Below, one piece after another: positions 12,810 through 22,100 of a stretch of DNA of 22,791 nt. Position 1 is the first letter of the stretch, and each line of letters starts with the position of its first letter. Both the position numbers and the translations under genes were made by a program. The stretch is from a virus, in IMG/VR virus record IMGVR_UViG_3300023281_002120, positions 1 through 22,791 of that record, one strand, 5' to 3'. The notes under the pieces were generated by a model. The model ran no database searches and had not been told where the DNA came from. It saw only the letters and a program-made list of their open reading frames with translations.

Positions 12810-13694
12810 TTACCATGCTTTCGTTGCGTTTTTCAATCTTTGTCTTATATATGTCATTGGTCTCAACCCATCTGTAGGGCTAGTCCTAAAGTGCCTCTCT
12901 GGATTTTGCGTAGGATCAAATGTCCCTTTCCCATCAGCCATCAGTCCGTCTCTTACCTGATCGATAACATCTTTCATCTTGCTTGGCGTCCAACAGTGGC
13001 CTAAATAATACTCAAAACCTAGCTTGTCATCCAAGTCCAAATGAAATTCTATCACTCCGGCCCTATATTGATGGACCGCCCGATGAATAACCCCAGCGTT
13101 CGCTGAGTGATCTGAATAACCCACGCTACTATTCAAGTATGCTCTAATTTCATCTATAAAATCCAAGTGACAATCTTTTGGCTCAACCGGATATTGACTA
13201 ATGCAATGCAACAGGGTCAACCGATCCTCTGCATCCCAATGTTTTATGGTTTGGCTAAATATAGCTGCTTGAATTTCCTCCAATGTAGCCATGCCTGTAG
13301 ACAAAATAACGGGCTTATCAGGGATGCTCAAAATCTTATCCAGCAAGGCCGGCCATGTTAGTTCGTAGGATGCCACTTTGTAAAAATCTACATAGGGTTG
13401 TAACTGATCGACCGCATCTAAATAAAACGGACTACAGCCAAAATGTATTTTGTGTTCGCGGCAAGCCTCGGCCAGTTTTGGTAGCCAGTCTAAGGGCAAT
13501 TCCCACTGGCGGCGCTTGTTTATACTCTCGAATTCTGGGTGATCTAGTAGTGATTGAGTGAATAGTTTGTCAATTCTAAAAAGTTGAAACTTCACGCCAT
13601 CGCACCCAATATCTTTGGCGGCTTTAATTATTTTAATGGCTCGCTCTATATCACCATTATGATTAGAACAAACTTCAGCAATAAATCTAGTCAT
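12810..13694 (-). CDS. neuB: NeuB-family nonulosonate synthase, catalytic barrel only
   Basis: Condenses phosphoenolpyruvate with a six-carbon sugar to make a nine-carbon nonulosonic acid. The TIM-barrel signatures are clear: FIAEVCSNHNGDIERAI at the N-terminus (family IAEIGxNHxG), GCDGVKFQLF, FYKVASYEL, ILSTGMATLEEI, LLHCISQYP, SVGYSDHS, and VIEFHLDLDD where most members have E-K-H. Length is 294 against about 335-350 for NeuB/PseI/LegI. The protein ends just after the barrel (RTSPTDGLRPMTYIRQRLKN), so the C-terminal SAF/antifreeze-like domain that caps the partner's active site in NeuB dimers is missing. It overlaps the dehydratase gene by 4 bp. The exact product (legionaminic, pseudaminic or another) cannot be told. 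Confidence 0.85.
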   Translation of the reverse strand: MTRFIAEVCSNHNGDIERAIKIIKAAKDIGCDGVKFQLFRIDKLFTQSLLDHPEFESINKRRQWELPLDWLPKLAEACREHKIHFGCSPFYLDAVDQLQPYVDFYKVASYELTWPALLDKILSIPDKPVILSTGMATLEEIQAAIFSQTIKHWDAEDRLTLLHCISQYPVEPKDCHLDFIDEIRAYLNSSVGYSDHSANAGVIHRAVHQYRAGVIEFHLDLDDKLGFEYYLGHCWTPSKMKDVIDQVRDGLMADGKGTFDPTQNPERHFRTSPTDGLRPMTYIRQRLKNATKAW

Positions 13695-14632
13695 GCCGTC
13701 TCCCGCTCAGACTTAATACCCAACCGATCTAAAACCTCTTGACCTGTCATCCTGAAAGCGGTCTGGCTGTTATACATAGCTACAGACTCAGATGTCCTTC
13801 CTGGACTAACTATTGCCAATTTATCGCTGACCATTTTTGTTACTTCGCCCTCCTGTATCAGTATTTCATGCTGTTTCTCCCCTGGCTGTAGGGGCGCATT
13901 ACAAATATTAACCGCATCGGTAATTGCGGTAGCTACAGCATGAATATCAAACCGCGGTAAAGAATGAGGGACAAATACACCATTTTGGCTTTCCATTGTC
14001 AGCAGAGCATCATCTATTAAATCCATGGCCTCGGCGATAGACAAAAAAAACCGGGTAGGATTTGGATTCCTGACCTGAATCGGATTGCCCTTTTTTAATG
14101 CTTCCCCCCATTTGTGGATGAATGAGCCTTGCGATTCTACTACGTTCCCGTAGCGAATCGAGCTAAACCCCAGGCTGATAAAGGCCGCTTCACCGCATCG
14201 CTTGGAACATCCATAAGTATTAATCGGAGATACGGACTTGTCAGAGTTTATGTATAACGCTCGCCTGGGAATATGAGGTTTCCCATAACTGTCTTCAGTA
14301 TGATTTGTTGCCGCCCATGCCCTGGCTACCACCTGAGAACCAACAGCGTTGACCCGGTAATATTCGGATGGGAATTGCTCACCTAGAGAAACCACTTTTA
14401 GCGCTGCGGCGTGGATCAAGATGTCTTTACCCAAACACGCTTGATATACCGCCTCGTAATCGCAAACGTCAGCCAAAACAAAAACAGACGGCGGCAAATC
14501 AAATTGTTCTTGTAGTTGCTGCTGTCTGTGCGGATTTCGAGATAGTACGGTGAGATCATACCGATCTTTGTATCGGGCTACAAGCGCCTGCCCTAATGAT
14601 CCCGTTCCCCCGGTTATCAAAATCTTATTCAT
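13691..14632 (-). CDS. PseB-like UDP-HexNAc 4,6-dehydratase (NAD-dependent SDR)
   Basis: First gene of the cassette. An extended SDR of 313 residues: ITGGTGSLGQAL (6-17) binds NAD; HAAALKVV (74-81) is typical of the FlaA1/PseB group; INSDKSVSP with D131-K132 and the Y140-x3-K144 pair (TYGCSKRCGE) are the catalytic residues; SSIRYGNVVESQGSFIHKW is the signature RYGNV block; NPTRFFLSIAEAMDLI follows as in PseB. Family enzymes turn UDP-GlcNAc into a 4-keto-6-deoxy sugar, the first step toward pseudaminic or legionaminic acid. GAGGGG precedes the ATG. A TATAAT (14663-14668) lies upstream, so the cassette may have its own promoter in addition to read-through from the tail genes. Confidence 0.85.
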   Translation of the reverse strand: MNKILITGGTGSLGQALVARYKDRYDLTVLSRNPHRQQQLQEQFDLPPSVFVLADVCDYEAVYQACLGKDILIHAAALKVVSLGEQFPSEYYRVNAVGSQVVARAWAATNHTEDSYGKPHIPRRALYINSDKSVSPINTYGCSKRCGEAAFISLGFSSIRYGNVVESQGSFIHKWGEALKKGNPIQVRNPNPTRFFLSIAEAMDLIDDALLTMESQNGVFVPHSLPRFDIHAVATAITDAVNICNAPLQPGEKQHEILIQEGEVTKMVSDKLAIVSPGRTSESVAMYNSQTAFRMTGQEVLDRLGIKSERETA

Positions 14633-14662
14633 AGCGGTCCCCTCGCCTGTTAAACAAACTTT

Positions 14663-14668
14663 ATTATA
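14663..14668 (-). promoter_or_regulatory. Possible -10 element for the sugar cassette
   Basis: On the - strand a perfect TATAAT lies about 31 bp before the dehydratase ATG in the 72-bp AT-rich gap after the tail genes. No good -35 is found at 16-18 bp and there is no TGn extension. It is only suggestive. No terminator separates the tail module from the cassette. Confidence 0.3.
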
Positions 14669-14704
14669 CTGTTAGTTTACTCGAAACTATAGAGTTATGC
14701 CAAA

Positions 14705-14941
14705 TTATAATAACGGATGTGTTTTTTGTTCGCTTGGCTCGGCGATCTGTGAATTCAAACGGTTGTCTAACTCTGTCTCTGAATCGGACGGTTTTAATTC
14801 TGCCTGAAGACGGGCTACGGTTTCTTGAAGTTTGGCTATTAGTTCAGCCTGCAAGCGATTTTGCAAATATAGATCACCAACGATTTGCTGAAAGCGCTCC
14901 ATTGCAATCGTGTTGTTTTGAGTTTGAAATCGGTTATCCAT
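14705..14941 (-). CDS. Small coiled-coil protein at end of tail module (78 aa)
   Basis: Begins within TAATG, overlapping the previous gene's stop by one base, so translation is coupled. Residues 14-50 (MERFQQIVGDLYLQNRLQAE and LIAKLQETVARLQAEL) have strong heptad spacing, predicting a coiled coil, followed by a polar Ser/Glu-rich tail. Small coiled-coil proteins at the end of tail modules often trimerise fibres or belong to the lysis/tail-tip region, but no family is recognised. There is no membrane segment, so a holin is unlikely. Confidence 0.6.
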   Translation of the reverse strand: MDNRFQTQNNTIAMERFQQIVGDLYLQNRLQAELIAKLQETVARLQAELKPSDSETELDNRLNSQIAEPSEQKTHPLL

Positions 14942-15336
14942 TACTGACTACCTAAATCGTCTCGCAGAGCATTGACTGTGGACTGATAATCGCCTGCTGT
15001 CACGGCTGCATTATTCCTTAAGTTCTGAATTTGTTGGAATAATGTATCTCCGGCTGCTACCTCAGCCGCCGTAATCCCTAAACTGGCGATGTCGGCGTCA
15101 ATAATCGGATCGGCTCCAGAGCCGTCAAAACTTTGCGTGAAATAGACGCTGTCCAAGTCCTTTGTATCCAAATAGAGTTGTGCTATAGTCGTACTTATAG
15201 CTTGTACTTTTTTCGCAAATTCAATTTTATTTGCCATCTTTAATGCCTCGCCTTTCGTTCCGAAATAATCTGATTTTATACCATTACTGAAAACTATCCA
15301 GCGACCATCAGCCGCTTGATAAACTGCAGTAGCCAT
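14941..15336 (-). CDS. Hypothetical tail-region protein (131 aa)
   Basis: Lies 12 bp after the fibre-tip-like gene, in the same leftward operon. The N-terminus (MATAVYQAADGRWIVFSNGI then KSDYFGTKGEALKMANKIEF) looks like a small beta-hairpin unit resembling the sequence-display edge of phage tail/assembly proteins. The middle is helical, with a DSVYFTQSFDGSGADPI loop, and the C-terminus is Ala/Asn-rich helical. No conserved domain is recognised. The order (hub, tip, this gene) suggests a tail-tip or fibre component or its chaperone. Confidence 0.6.
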   Translation of the reverse strand: MATAVYQAADGRWIVFSNGIKSDYFGTKGEALKMANKIEFAKKVQAISTTIAQLYLDTKDLDSVYFTQSFDGSGADPIIDADIASLGITAAEVAAGDTLFQQIQNLRNNAAVTAGDYQSTVNALRDDLGSQ

Positions 15337-15348
15337 TAGAACTCCTTA

Positions 15349-15612
15349 CTACGGCTGAGTGGCAAGGATTTGCACCGCACCGGTATTGAATACTACTGCT
15401 AATTGCGTTTTCCCGGCCCCGTTGTCAACGGCGTAGAGACGAGCCGTGTTAGCCGCCCCCGCGCCAGGTGCGGTCATTTCGTCAAATTCAATTGCACCCG
15501 CCATACCCACATTCCCACTATCATCAACCGACAACGTCTCAACCGCCGACAGCCGATCAAGCAAGCGCTCTAAATTATCTATCTTCGCCACCAATTCCCT
15601 GATTATCGTCAT
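15349..15612 (-). CDS. Small fibre-tip-like tail protein (87 aa)
   Basis: Starts inside TGATG with the hub gene, so translation is coupled. The N-terminal 30 residues form a coiled-coil segment (IRELVAKIDNLERLLDRLSA). The remainder contains a block often seen in trimeric tail-fibre and adhesin tips: EMTAPGAGAANTARLYAVDN then GAGKTQLAVVFNTGAVQIL. The short coiled coil plus this beta-rich module suggests a trimeric tail-tip or receptor-contact protein; this rests on motif resemblance only. Confidence 0.65.
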   Translation of the reverse strand: MTIIRELVAKIDNLERLLDRLSAVETLSVDDSGNVGMAGAIEFDEMTAPGAGAANTARLYAVDNGAGKTQLAVVFNTGAVQILATQP

Positions 15613-16727
15613 CAGTCCTCAATCCTTATATCAGCCGTGATAGTTTCTTTGCCACCAGAGACATCAACAGAGATAGTATTGATCCGGGCCGTAAACACTT
15701 CTCCCTCAATCTCGACAGTTACTTTGTCTCCCCAATTCCAATCAACCCCATAGAGAGAGCCCGGCTTGTTTATGATCGTCCCGGAGATGGTACGAAGGGG
15801 CCGGCCAGATGTCAACTTTGATTCTGCCTCAGCTATCAACCCATTATCGTTATTGGTCTGCCTTGAATCCGCCAACGCCTCAATCCTGCCAAATGGACTA
15901 AGTCCGATCCGTGTGACATCACTGGCAGTCTGAATGTTTCTATCAGATGCCAATCCTTGCCCAGCCGCATAAACAAACGTTACCTCATTTGTGAATTCAT
16001 CACTCTGTACAACGTTGATCAGATTGCCATATTCAGGCGAAAACACAATAGCCCTGGTCCCTGTAGTAATATCGCTGCCCCGGACGTTGATGAAGATCTT
16101 GAACTCCTGAGTTTTGGCCGACACATTATAATCAAGGTCAAAATAGACCGGCGTCCCCTGAACGTTGGCCTGTTGGGCTACTTCCTGAATCGTAGTCAAC
16201 AGGTTTCGCCGTGAGGCCGACTTGCGGACGGTTGGGCCCAGTCCCGATGAACCAAAAACTGTGATTTTATCTGAGATGTCGCGGTCGCTGTCAGTGGCAC
16301 TACTGCCTAAATTTTCCTTAACAAATTCTACTATCACATTATCAGCCAGGTCATTTTTAGACGATTGACTTGACCCGGCGTCATAAGCAATGACCCGGCG
16401 ACGCAAAACATCAAGGGCCGATTGACACTGAATTTCTAGCATTTGTTGGTCAAAATTGAAAGTCCTTTTTCTGAGTAGCCATTGGGTGCCGGTTTCCAGA
16501 TACTCAACCCCCCCAGCTATCCCGCGCCAAATCTCGATTCTGACATCGCGGGTGAAGATCGAGCGGTCAACGAGGGATGTGTCAAAGTTAAATGTGAGGG
16601 TGCCAGGAACGTTGACTGAGCGGGAATAGGCGAGGGTGTTAAAATTGCTTTTGATAGCCAGGGTTGAATCTTGAGCGTTTTTGATAACCAGGGTGTAGGT
16701 TGCGCCGACAATGGTATCACGTGCCAT
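15612..16727 (-). CDS. Tail hub/baseplate protein, siphovirus Gp37-like
   Basis: A 371-residue, beta-rich protein directly after the distal tail gene, overlapping it by 11 bp. It begins YTLVIKNAQDSTLAIKSNFN and has features of the ReqiPepy6 Gp37-like/T4 gp27-type hub group: an N-terminal beta-barrel domain (LTFNFDTSLVDRSIFTRDVR followed by IEIWRG), a middle region NLLTTIQEVAQQANVQGTPV, and a C-terminal domain ending GDKVTVEIEGEVFTARINTI and a DI-R-I tail. Such proteins form the ring that closes the tail tube. The position after the Dit-like protein supports this. No peptidase domain is visible. Confidence 0.7.
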   Translation of the reverse strand: MARDTIVGATYTLVIKNAQDSTLAIKSNFNTLAYSRSVNVPGTLTFNFDTSLVDRSIFTRDVRIEIWRGIAGGVEYLETGTQWLLRKRTFNFDQQMLEIQCQSALDVLRRRVIAYDAGSSQSSKNDLADNVIVEFVKENLGSSATDSDRDISDKITVFGSSGLGPTVRKSASRRNLLTTIQEVAQQANVQGTPVYFDLDYNVSAKTQEFKIFINVRGSDITTGTRAIVFSPEYGNLINVVQSDEFTNEVTFVYAAGQGLASDRNIQTASDVTRIGLSPFGRIEALADSRQTNNDNGLIAEAESKLTSGRPLRTISGTIINKPGSLYGVDWNWGDKVTVEIEGEVFTARINTISVDVSGGKETITADIRIED

Positions 16728-19167
16728 CTATGCTCCAGTGTCGTTTTTTCCATTGGAGGAGAATGGACGCGCCGGGATTGCTCTTGATAAAAGCGGTTAC
16801 ATTATTATCACCTGGTAATAGCCGCCATGTGGCAAAATTAGAACCAGGCAAAATATCACCTTCTCTGTTTCCCGAAAAGTCTGATATAAAAGTCTGATTT
16901 TGCATGTCTGCTACAATTCGATCATTTGCTTGAACAATAACATTAAATTGAATTTCTTTATCAGCCGTAAAATTCCTGACTAATCTGACACATGCTGATG
17001 TTGTTGAATGTCCTTTTAAGATTATTTTTGGAATTCCATTGCTTGTGCCATCATTTGCAACCACCGTGTGTCCTGCAACCTGTATTGCTCCCTGAGTAGA
17101 ATTTAACCCAGCAGCAATTTTTCCGTCAGGTGAATGTGCGAAATGCAACCCGAAAGTGTTCTGGAAATCAGTCTCAATGTCTGAATAAAACCAAGTCGTA
17201 CCATTCCATACCGCATGGCTACACGGAGTAATGACCCCAGCAGATTGTATTGTGCCACCTATAATTAATTTATCTCTCTGTCCATCATATGCTATAGTTT
17301 GTAAAGTGGTAGCAGATATATCGCCCAACGTGTTAAATTGCTGACCATCCCACTGTGCGACTCTTGCCGGCGATCCGGAGCCTTCGGGGAAAACTCCGGT
17401 AAAAAACCCCATTAAAAACACATCATCATTGGGTTTTGATACTGTAGCGTTAACGAAGCTATTCAAACTCGCCCCGCCAACGTTTTGCCATTCTATTCCA
17501 TCAAACAAAGCAAAACGACAGGGCGACACGACTGAGCCTGTTGTGGTACTGAATAACCCACCTACATATATGTTACTAGAACTTTTTGATATTATTATTG
17601 TCTCTTTGTCCGCTCGAGTGGCAGGTGTAGCACCACCTAAAAAATCATCACTTAACGATTGAAACTCATTTCCATCAAATTTGAAAACACCACATCCTGT
17701 TATACTGCCAGAGTCAGACATATCTCCCGCAACATGTAAAGTTCCAGAATTGTCGAATGCCATTGATTTTACAGTATCATCAAACCCGTCACCACCTCCG
17801 ACATTTAAAAAATCATTACCATCCCACTGCATCACTCTCAGAGCGCTTATGCTACCTGCGACGGTAAAATCACCACCAATAAACAAAACGCTTGCAGAGT
17901 CGAACACTAGCGCTCTGAGAGCCGCATTAATTTGACACCCAGAGGTGGTAGGCCCAACAGATTCTAAGCTTTCTGTTGTGTAATTATATCTTGATAGTCT
18001 AACATGATTTGCTGTATTAAAGTTTCCACCAAAATAAAGTTTACCATCGGGGCCAAATAGCGTAGCTCCTACATTACCATTAACATCGGCGGTATCAGCT
18101 AAACTTTCCCATTTTCCATCATTCCCTCTGGACATAATAAATGATGTAAACGATGAGCCAGTAACTAAACTTACCCCCTGATCTCCCACCTCCTCCCAAT
18201 AAGGGTCATAAGCAATGAAGCCTACCGAAAACTGTTCTATATTCGCCGTCACCGATGTTAACTCGAATCCACTATCATAATGGACCTGTATTTGTTTCGT
18301 GATCGAACTGGCCCCGGTGTATCTCAACAAGAAAGGGCTTTCAGGTAAAACCAAGTCAGGCTTAATGGCATCAATCAGCCGCTGGCGCTTAAAATGAAAG
18401 TCGGTCACATCGGACCCGGAAATAACCCCTTCAAGCTGAAAAGACCTGACCTGCGTTTTGCTTCGCTGGAAGATACCCCCATCGAGCAAACCCAGATCGC
18501 TTTGTATATTCTCAATCGGCGGCATCCCACTGCCTACCTGTTGTCTGACGATCACATTGTAATCATCATTCAAATTGATGACCTCGCCGCCCAGTCTGGC
18601 CTGAGCATCCCGACTCGATTCCGAGTTGTCAATCTGGCCCAACCATATACAACCTGGCTGCTCGCCATCGCAATAAGTCGTCGCTGGTGTGTTAGCTTCA
18701 ACTTGTAAGGCATCAATATTAAAAACCGTGGTCTCGGCTCCGCCATTCTTGTTGACATAGGCTCGCCGTGTAGCCAAGGTCTCTACCTCTGCATAAGAGG
18801 CCGAGACCCTTTCCCAGCCGCCCGTCGCGGTCACTGATGCCGCTGTACCTAACACCGCCCCGGTTGAGGCCCCCAGATACACATTGTAATCGGCCCCGGC
18901 GGCCCCCTTGAAATAGACGCTAAAAGTGTAAGTTGTGCCGGAGGTCAGGCTTATTGTGCTGAAGTATGCCCCATCATTACTGGCTGAAGTCGGTGTCACT
19001 TCCAGGCTATAGACGCCGAAAAACTGCGCATCAGATACGCGGGCGATAGCGGCGGCTGAGGCGGCAGTGTAGCCAACGGCGTTTGATTCTACGCTGGGGT
19101 TTCCTACAAGGTTGGTTGTGGCCTTCGGCTTAATGATTTGCCAAAAATTATTGCCGTGTATCGTCAT
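16717..19167 (-). CDS. Dit-like distal tail protein with carbohydrate-binding-like N-terminus and beta-propeller insertion (816 aa)
   Basis: Follows the tape measure immediately (adjacent stop and start), the usual site of Dit. Domains as read: residues 16-165, a jelly-roll resembling carbohydrate-binding modules (NLVGNPSVESNAVGYTA ... YFSTISLTSGTTYTFSVYFK ... FNIDALQVE); a CDGEQPGCIWLG linker near 166-177; 190-335, the first part of a siphovirus tail-component fold, ending AYDPYWEE; about 345-690, five to seven repeats with the pattern GGxF...(V/A)QWDG..(F/W)..(L/V)G (for example FIGGDFTVAG, YVGGLFSTTTG, IIGGTIQSAG), a likely beta-propeller; and 700-816, the closing tail domain with ILPGSNFATWRLLPGDNNVT. 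Ordinary Dit is about 250 residues. The two extra modules probably bind host glycans. Confidence 0.75.
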   Translation of the reverse strand: MTIHGNNFWQIIKPKATTNLVGNPSVESNAVGYTAASAAAIARVSDAQFFGVYSLEVTPTSASNDGAYFSTISLTSGTTYTFSVYFKGAAGADYNVYLGASTGAVLGTAASVTATGGWERVSASYAEVETLATRRAYVNKNGGAETTVFNIDALQVEANTPATTYCDGEQPGCIWLGQIDNSESSRDAQARLGGEVINLNDDYNVIVRQQVGSGMPPIENIQSDLGLLDGGIFQRSKTQVRSFQLEGVISGSDVTDFHFKRQRLIDAIKPDLVLPESPFLLRYTGASSITKQIQVHYDSGFELTSVTANIEQFSVGFIAYDPYWEEVGDQGVSLVTGSSFTSFIMSRGNDGKWESLADTADVNGNVGATLFGPDGKLYFGGNFNTANHVRLSRYNYTTESLESVGPTTSGCQINAALRALVFDSASVLFIGGDFTVAGSISALRVMQWDGNDFLNVGGGDGFDDTVKSMAFDNSGTLHVAGDMSDSGSITGCGVFKFDGNEFQSLSDDFLGGATPATRADKETIIISKSSSNIYVGGLFSTTTGSVVSPCRFALFDGIEWQNVGGASLNSFVNATVSKPNDDVFLMGFFTGVFPEGSGSPARVAQWDGQQFNTLGDISATTLQTIAYDGQRDKLIIGGTIQSAGVITPCSHAVWNGTTWFYSDIETDFQNTFGLHFAHSPDGKIAAGLNSTQGAIQVAGHTVVANDGTSNGIPKIILKGHSTTSACVRLVRNFTADKEIQFNVIVQANDRIVADMQNQTFISDFSGNREGDILPGSNFATWRLLPGDNNVTAFIKSNPGASILLQWKKRHWSIDGT

Positions 19168-22100
19168 TTACACCACCGCCAGACTAGATTGCATCATCGC
19201 GAAGTCCGCCGACAGGTTGTCGGTGGGTGCCGATGAGTTAATGGTTAGGTTCATTGATGTGTTACTAACATTAGATGTATTATTATCTTGACCTGTCACT
19301 CTATCTATAAAAGCCGACAGATTAAATGATTCATCGAAAAAATTAGCCAACCCTTCTTCTGCAAAATCTTCGAGGCTGTTAAAAAGTACATTCCCAGCCT
19401 CTCCTAAAACACTGGTAGCATCTACCGATCCGAAAAAATCTCTAAACAAATTAGGGATAACATTTTGCCCAAGATCGCTTCCTTCTATCAAAACCTCCGC
19501 CGAATCTACTAGCGATGACGTCGTCATGACCGCATCTCCAAACTGCTCGAAAGCTGATTCTAACAAACTGCTAACCATGGTGTCATTTTCTGCTGCCCTG
19601 GCTGCCCTGGCTGCTTCGGCTATCCTGTCCGTTTCGGCTACCCTGGACGCTTCGGCTACCCTGGCCGCTTCAGCCACCCCAGACGTCGCTGCTATCCTGG
19701 ACGATTCGTTCAACCCGGCATTTATTATTTCAGAGAATTGATCGAGACCAAAGTTGCCCCCTAATATCTCGGAAAACCCAATGTCTCTTGATAACTGTTC
19801 GCGGTCTGCGTTGATAACATCTGCTATTATATTAGTAAAATCGGTCTGACTTCCGAACGTGTCTTCTATTATATTTTTGATAGTGTCATCGGTTACAGCA
19901 GCCCCGCCGGTAAAACTCGATCTTATGGCCTCGAATGTATTTGCCAAAGCATTGGTTACATTCTCGCCTCTGAGTGCGTCGGCGGCAGCCTGAGCAAAGC
20001 GTTCTTGTTGAGCCGCTATAGCTTCGGTGGCTAATTCCCCAGATGACTGAAGTCGCCCTTCATCGACTTTTAGTTCTCCAGCCCTGACCAGCCCAGCCAC
20101 TAAATTCTGAAGCCCTTCGACATTTAATTTTTCAATATCGCCAAAATCCCCTAGCCCTTGCAATGCCTCAAATACCGCCTTTTGCAAGCCTAAGTCCTCT
20201 CCACCTCCGAATTTGCTAACAAGAATGTCTTGAGCTTCACCAAAGTCCGCTTGTCCCCCTTCAAATTGCCTAGCCAACTTGAGCGCTTCAAATATCTCAT
20301 TTGTCGAACGCGCCAAGGTTTCAGTGCCTATCTCAACATCTTCCGCTTGTTCAAGTTTAAAGGCTTCGGTTTTGAAAACGTTAACCCCTTTTATCAAATT
20401 CTCAAACGCTGATGAGCCTGAAACCTCCAGAGACCTTAGCGACTGGCCCAGTGATGAAATTTGCTGCCTTGATTGAATTGCTGCCAGGGCTACATCGTCT
20501 AAAGCCCTGGCTAAAGGGGTCTCGCCAGTTGAAAGGAATGTCGGCAAAGCGCCTGCTGTGTTTTGCAAGCTCTGGCCAAACCTTGAAACCTCTGCCCTCG
20601 ATGTAGATGCGGCGCTGCCAATATCGCTAAAGGCAATCGCTAACGGGGGAGGGCTGCCTAGTTTTAAGAATTCTGGCAATGCTCGCCCCACACCCTTTAG
20701 GATTTTGCCAAAATTATCAACATTTCCTATTGTAATTTTAGCCGCCTTGGCGATGGATTCCATTGCAAATGCCAGTCCTTGAAAAAGAAATGTGATACCT
20801 TTGACAGCGCCCACTATAGCATTCAAAACAAATCCTAGCGTATCGGCGGCGGCGGAAGCGCTGTCGGCGCTTGTCGCGCCGTCCCCAAATATTGCTATAA
20901 TATCGGAGAAGGCTTCGCCTATTCTGATAAGCGATTCGATGATAATTGGGCCTGCTTGTTCCCATACTTCCTGAAATCGCTCTGTAAAACTTTCTATGAT
21001 GGGCTGTGCCTTGGCTCGGAAGTCCTCAAACCAAGCTACCGCCTTATCTCTGAAATCCCTAAATTTCATTACAGCCTGAGTTACGAATGACACTATTTTG
21101 GGTAATGTCTCTGTCCTGAACTCATCAAATCTCTGTTTGGCCGACTCTTTGAATTCCTCAAATCTCTGTTTGGCCGACTCTTTGAATTCCTCAAATCTCT
21201 GTTTGGCCATATCAGCGAATTCTCTTAATTTCGGCAAAGTTTTTGTCGCGAAATTTACAATCGTATTGCTTGCTACTCTTATCCATTCTGGCAAACGTTC
21301 CGCAATCCAGGTTCCTAACTTTACAAAGGCGGGTATCACCGTGCCGAATAGAAACGAGGCGGCGACCCTGAGGGCTGGAACCAATACGCCAGTAAAAAAA
21401 GTGCTGGCAGTTGACAAAGCGCTGGGTAAAACTTTTTTGGCTATCTCGACAAGGTTCTTGAAGACAGGGAATATGTTGGTTTGCAAAAATGACCAAACAT
21501 CCCTCATTGCTGGCAATAAAATATTAGTCCAAAAACCAGTTACCGATTTTATAGCTAACGGTATTTTAGCTTTCAAAAAATCGACCAAAGCCTGCAGCCT
21601 TGGTTCCAAAGTTTGGGCTAATTCTTGGAAGTTAAATCCTTCTATCAATTCAGGCAAAAACCCAACCAGGTCCGTGCCAGCCTGAACTATAATTCTAAAT
21701 AGTGGACCTATAGCGTCAAAGACATCTAATTTCACACCACTAACCGCACTCTGGAAAAGGGTGACATCTCCTGACAGGTTATCAAGTTGTTTTGAGGCTA
21801 CAGTGGCGGCGGTCCCCGATGTTAGAAGCTCTTGAGAATATTGGGCCAGTTTTTGCTGACCCTCCTCCGTTATGGAATTCCCTTCAGCTAACAATATCTG
21901 AAAAGCTCCTGCGTTCTCAGAAGTGAATAGTGTAGCCAAAGCAGCATTTTTTTGTTCTTGTGTCATACCCTCCGTTGCTATTCCTATTTCTTTTAGCAGA
22001 TCAGGGAAGGGACGCATCTCTCCACTAGAGTTAAAAACAGAAACGCCTAATTTGTCCAGTTCCTCCGATGCCGCCTTTGTAGGATTGGCTAACCGCGACA

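Noticed and set aside
21098-21685. A 195-aa rightward reading frame opposite the tape measure gene.
   Set aside because: Antisense to TP901-type coding sequence; its SLNSSNLCLAD repeats are only the complement of the tape measure hendecad repeats.
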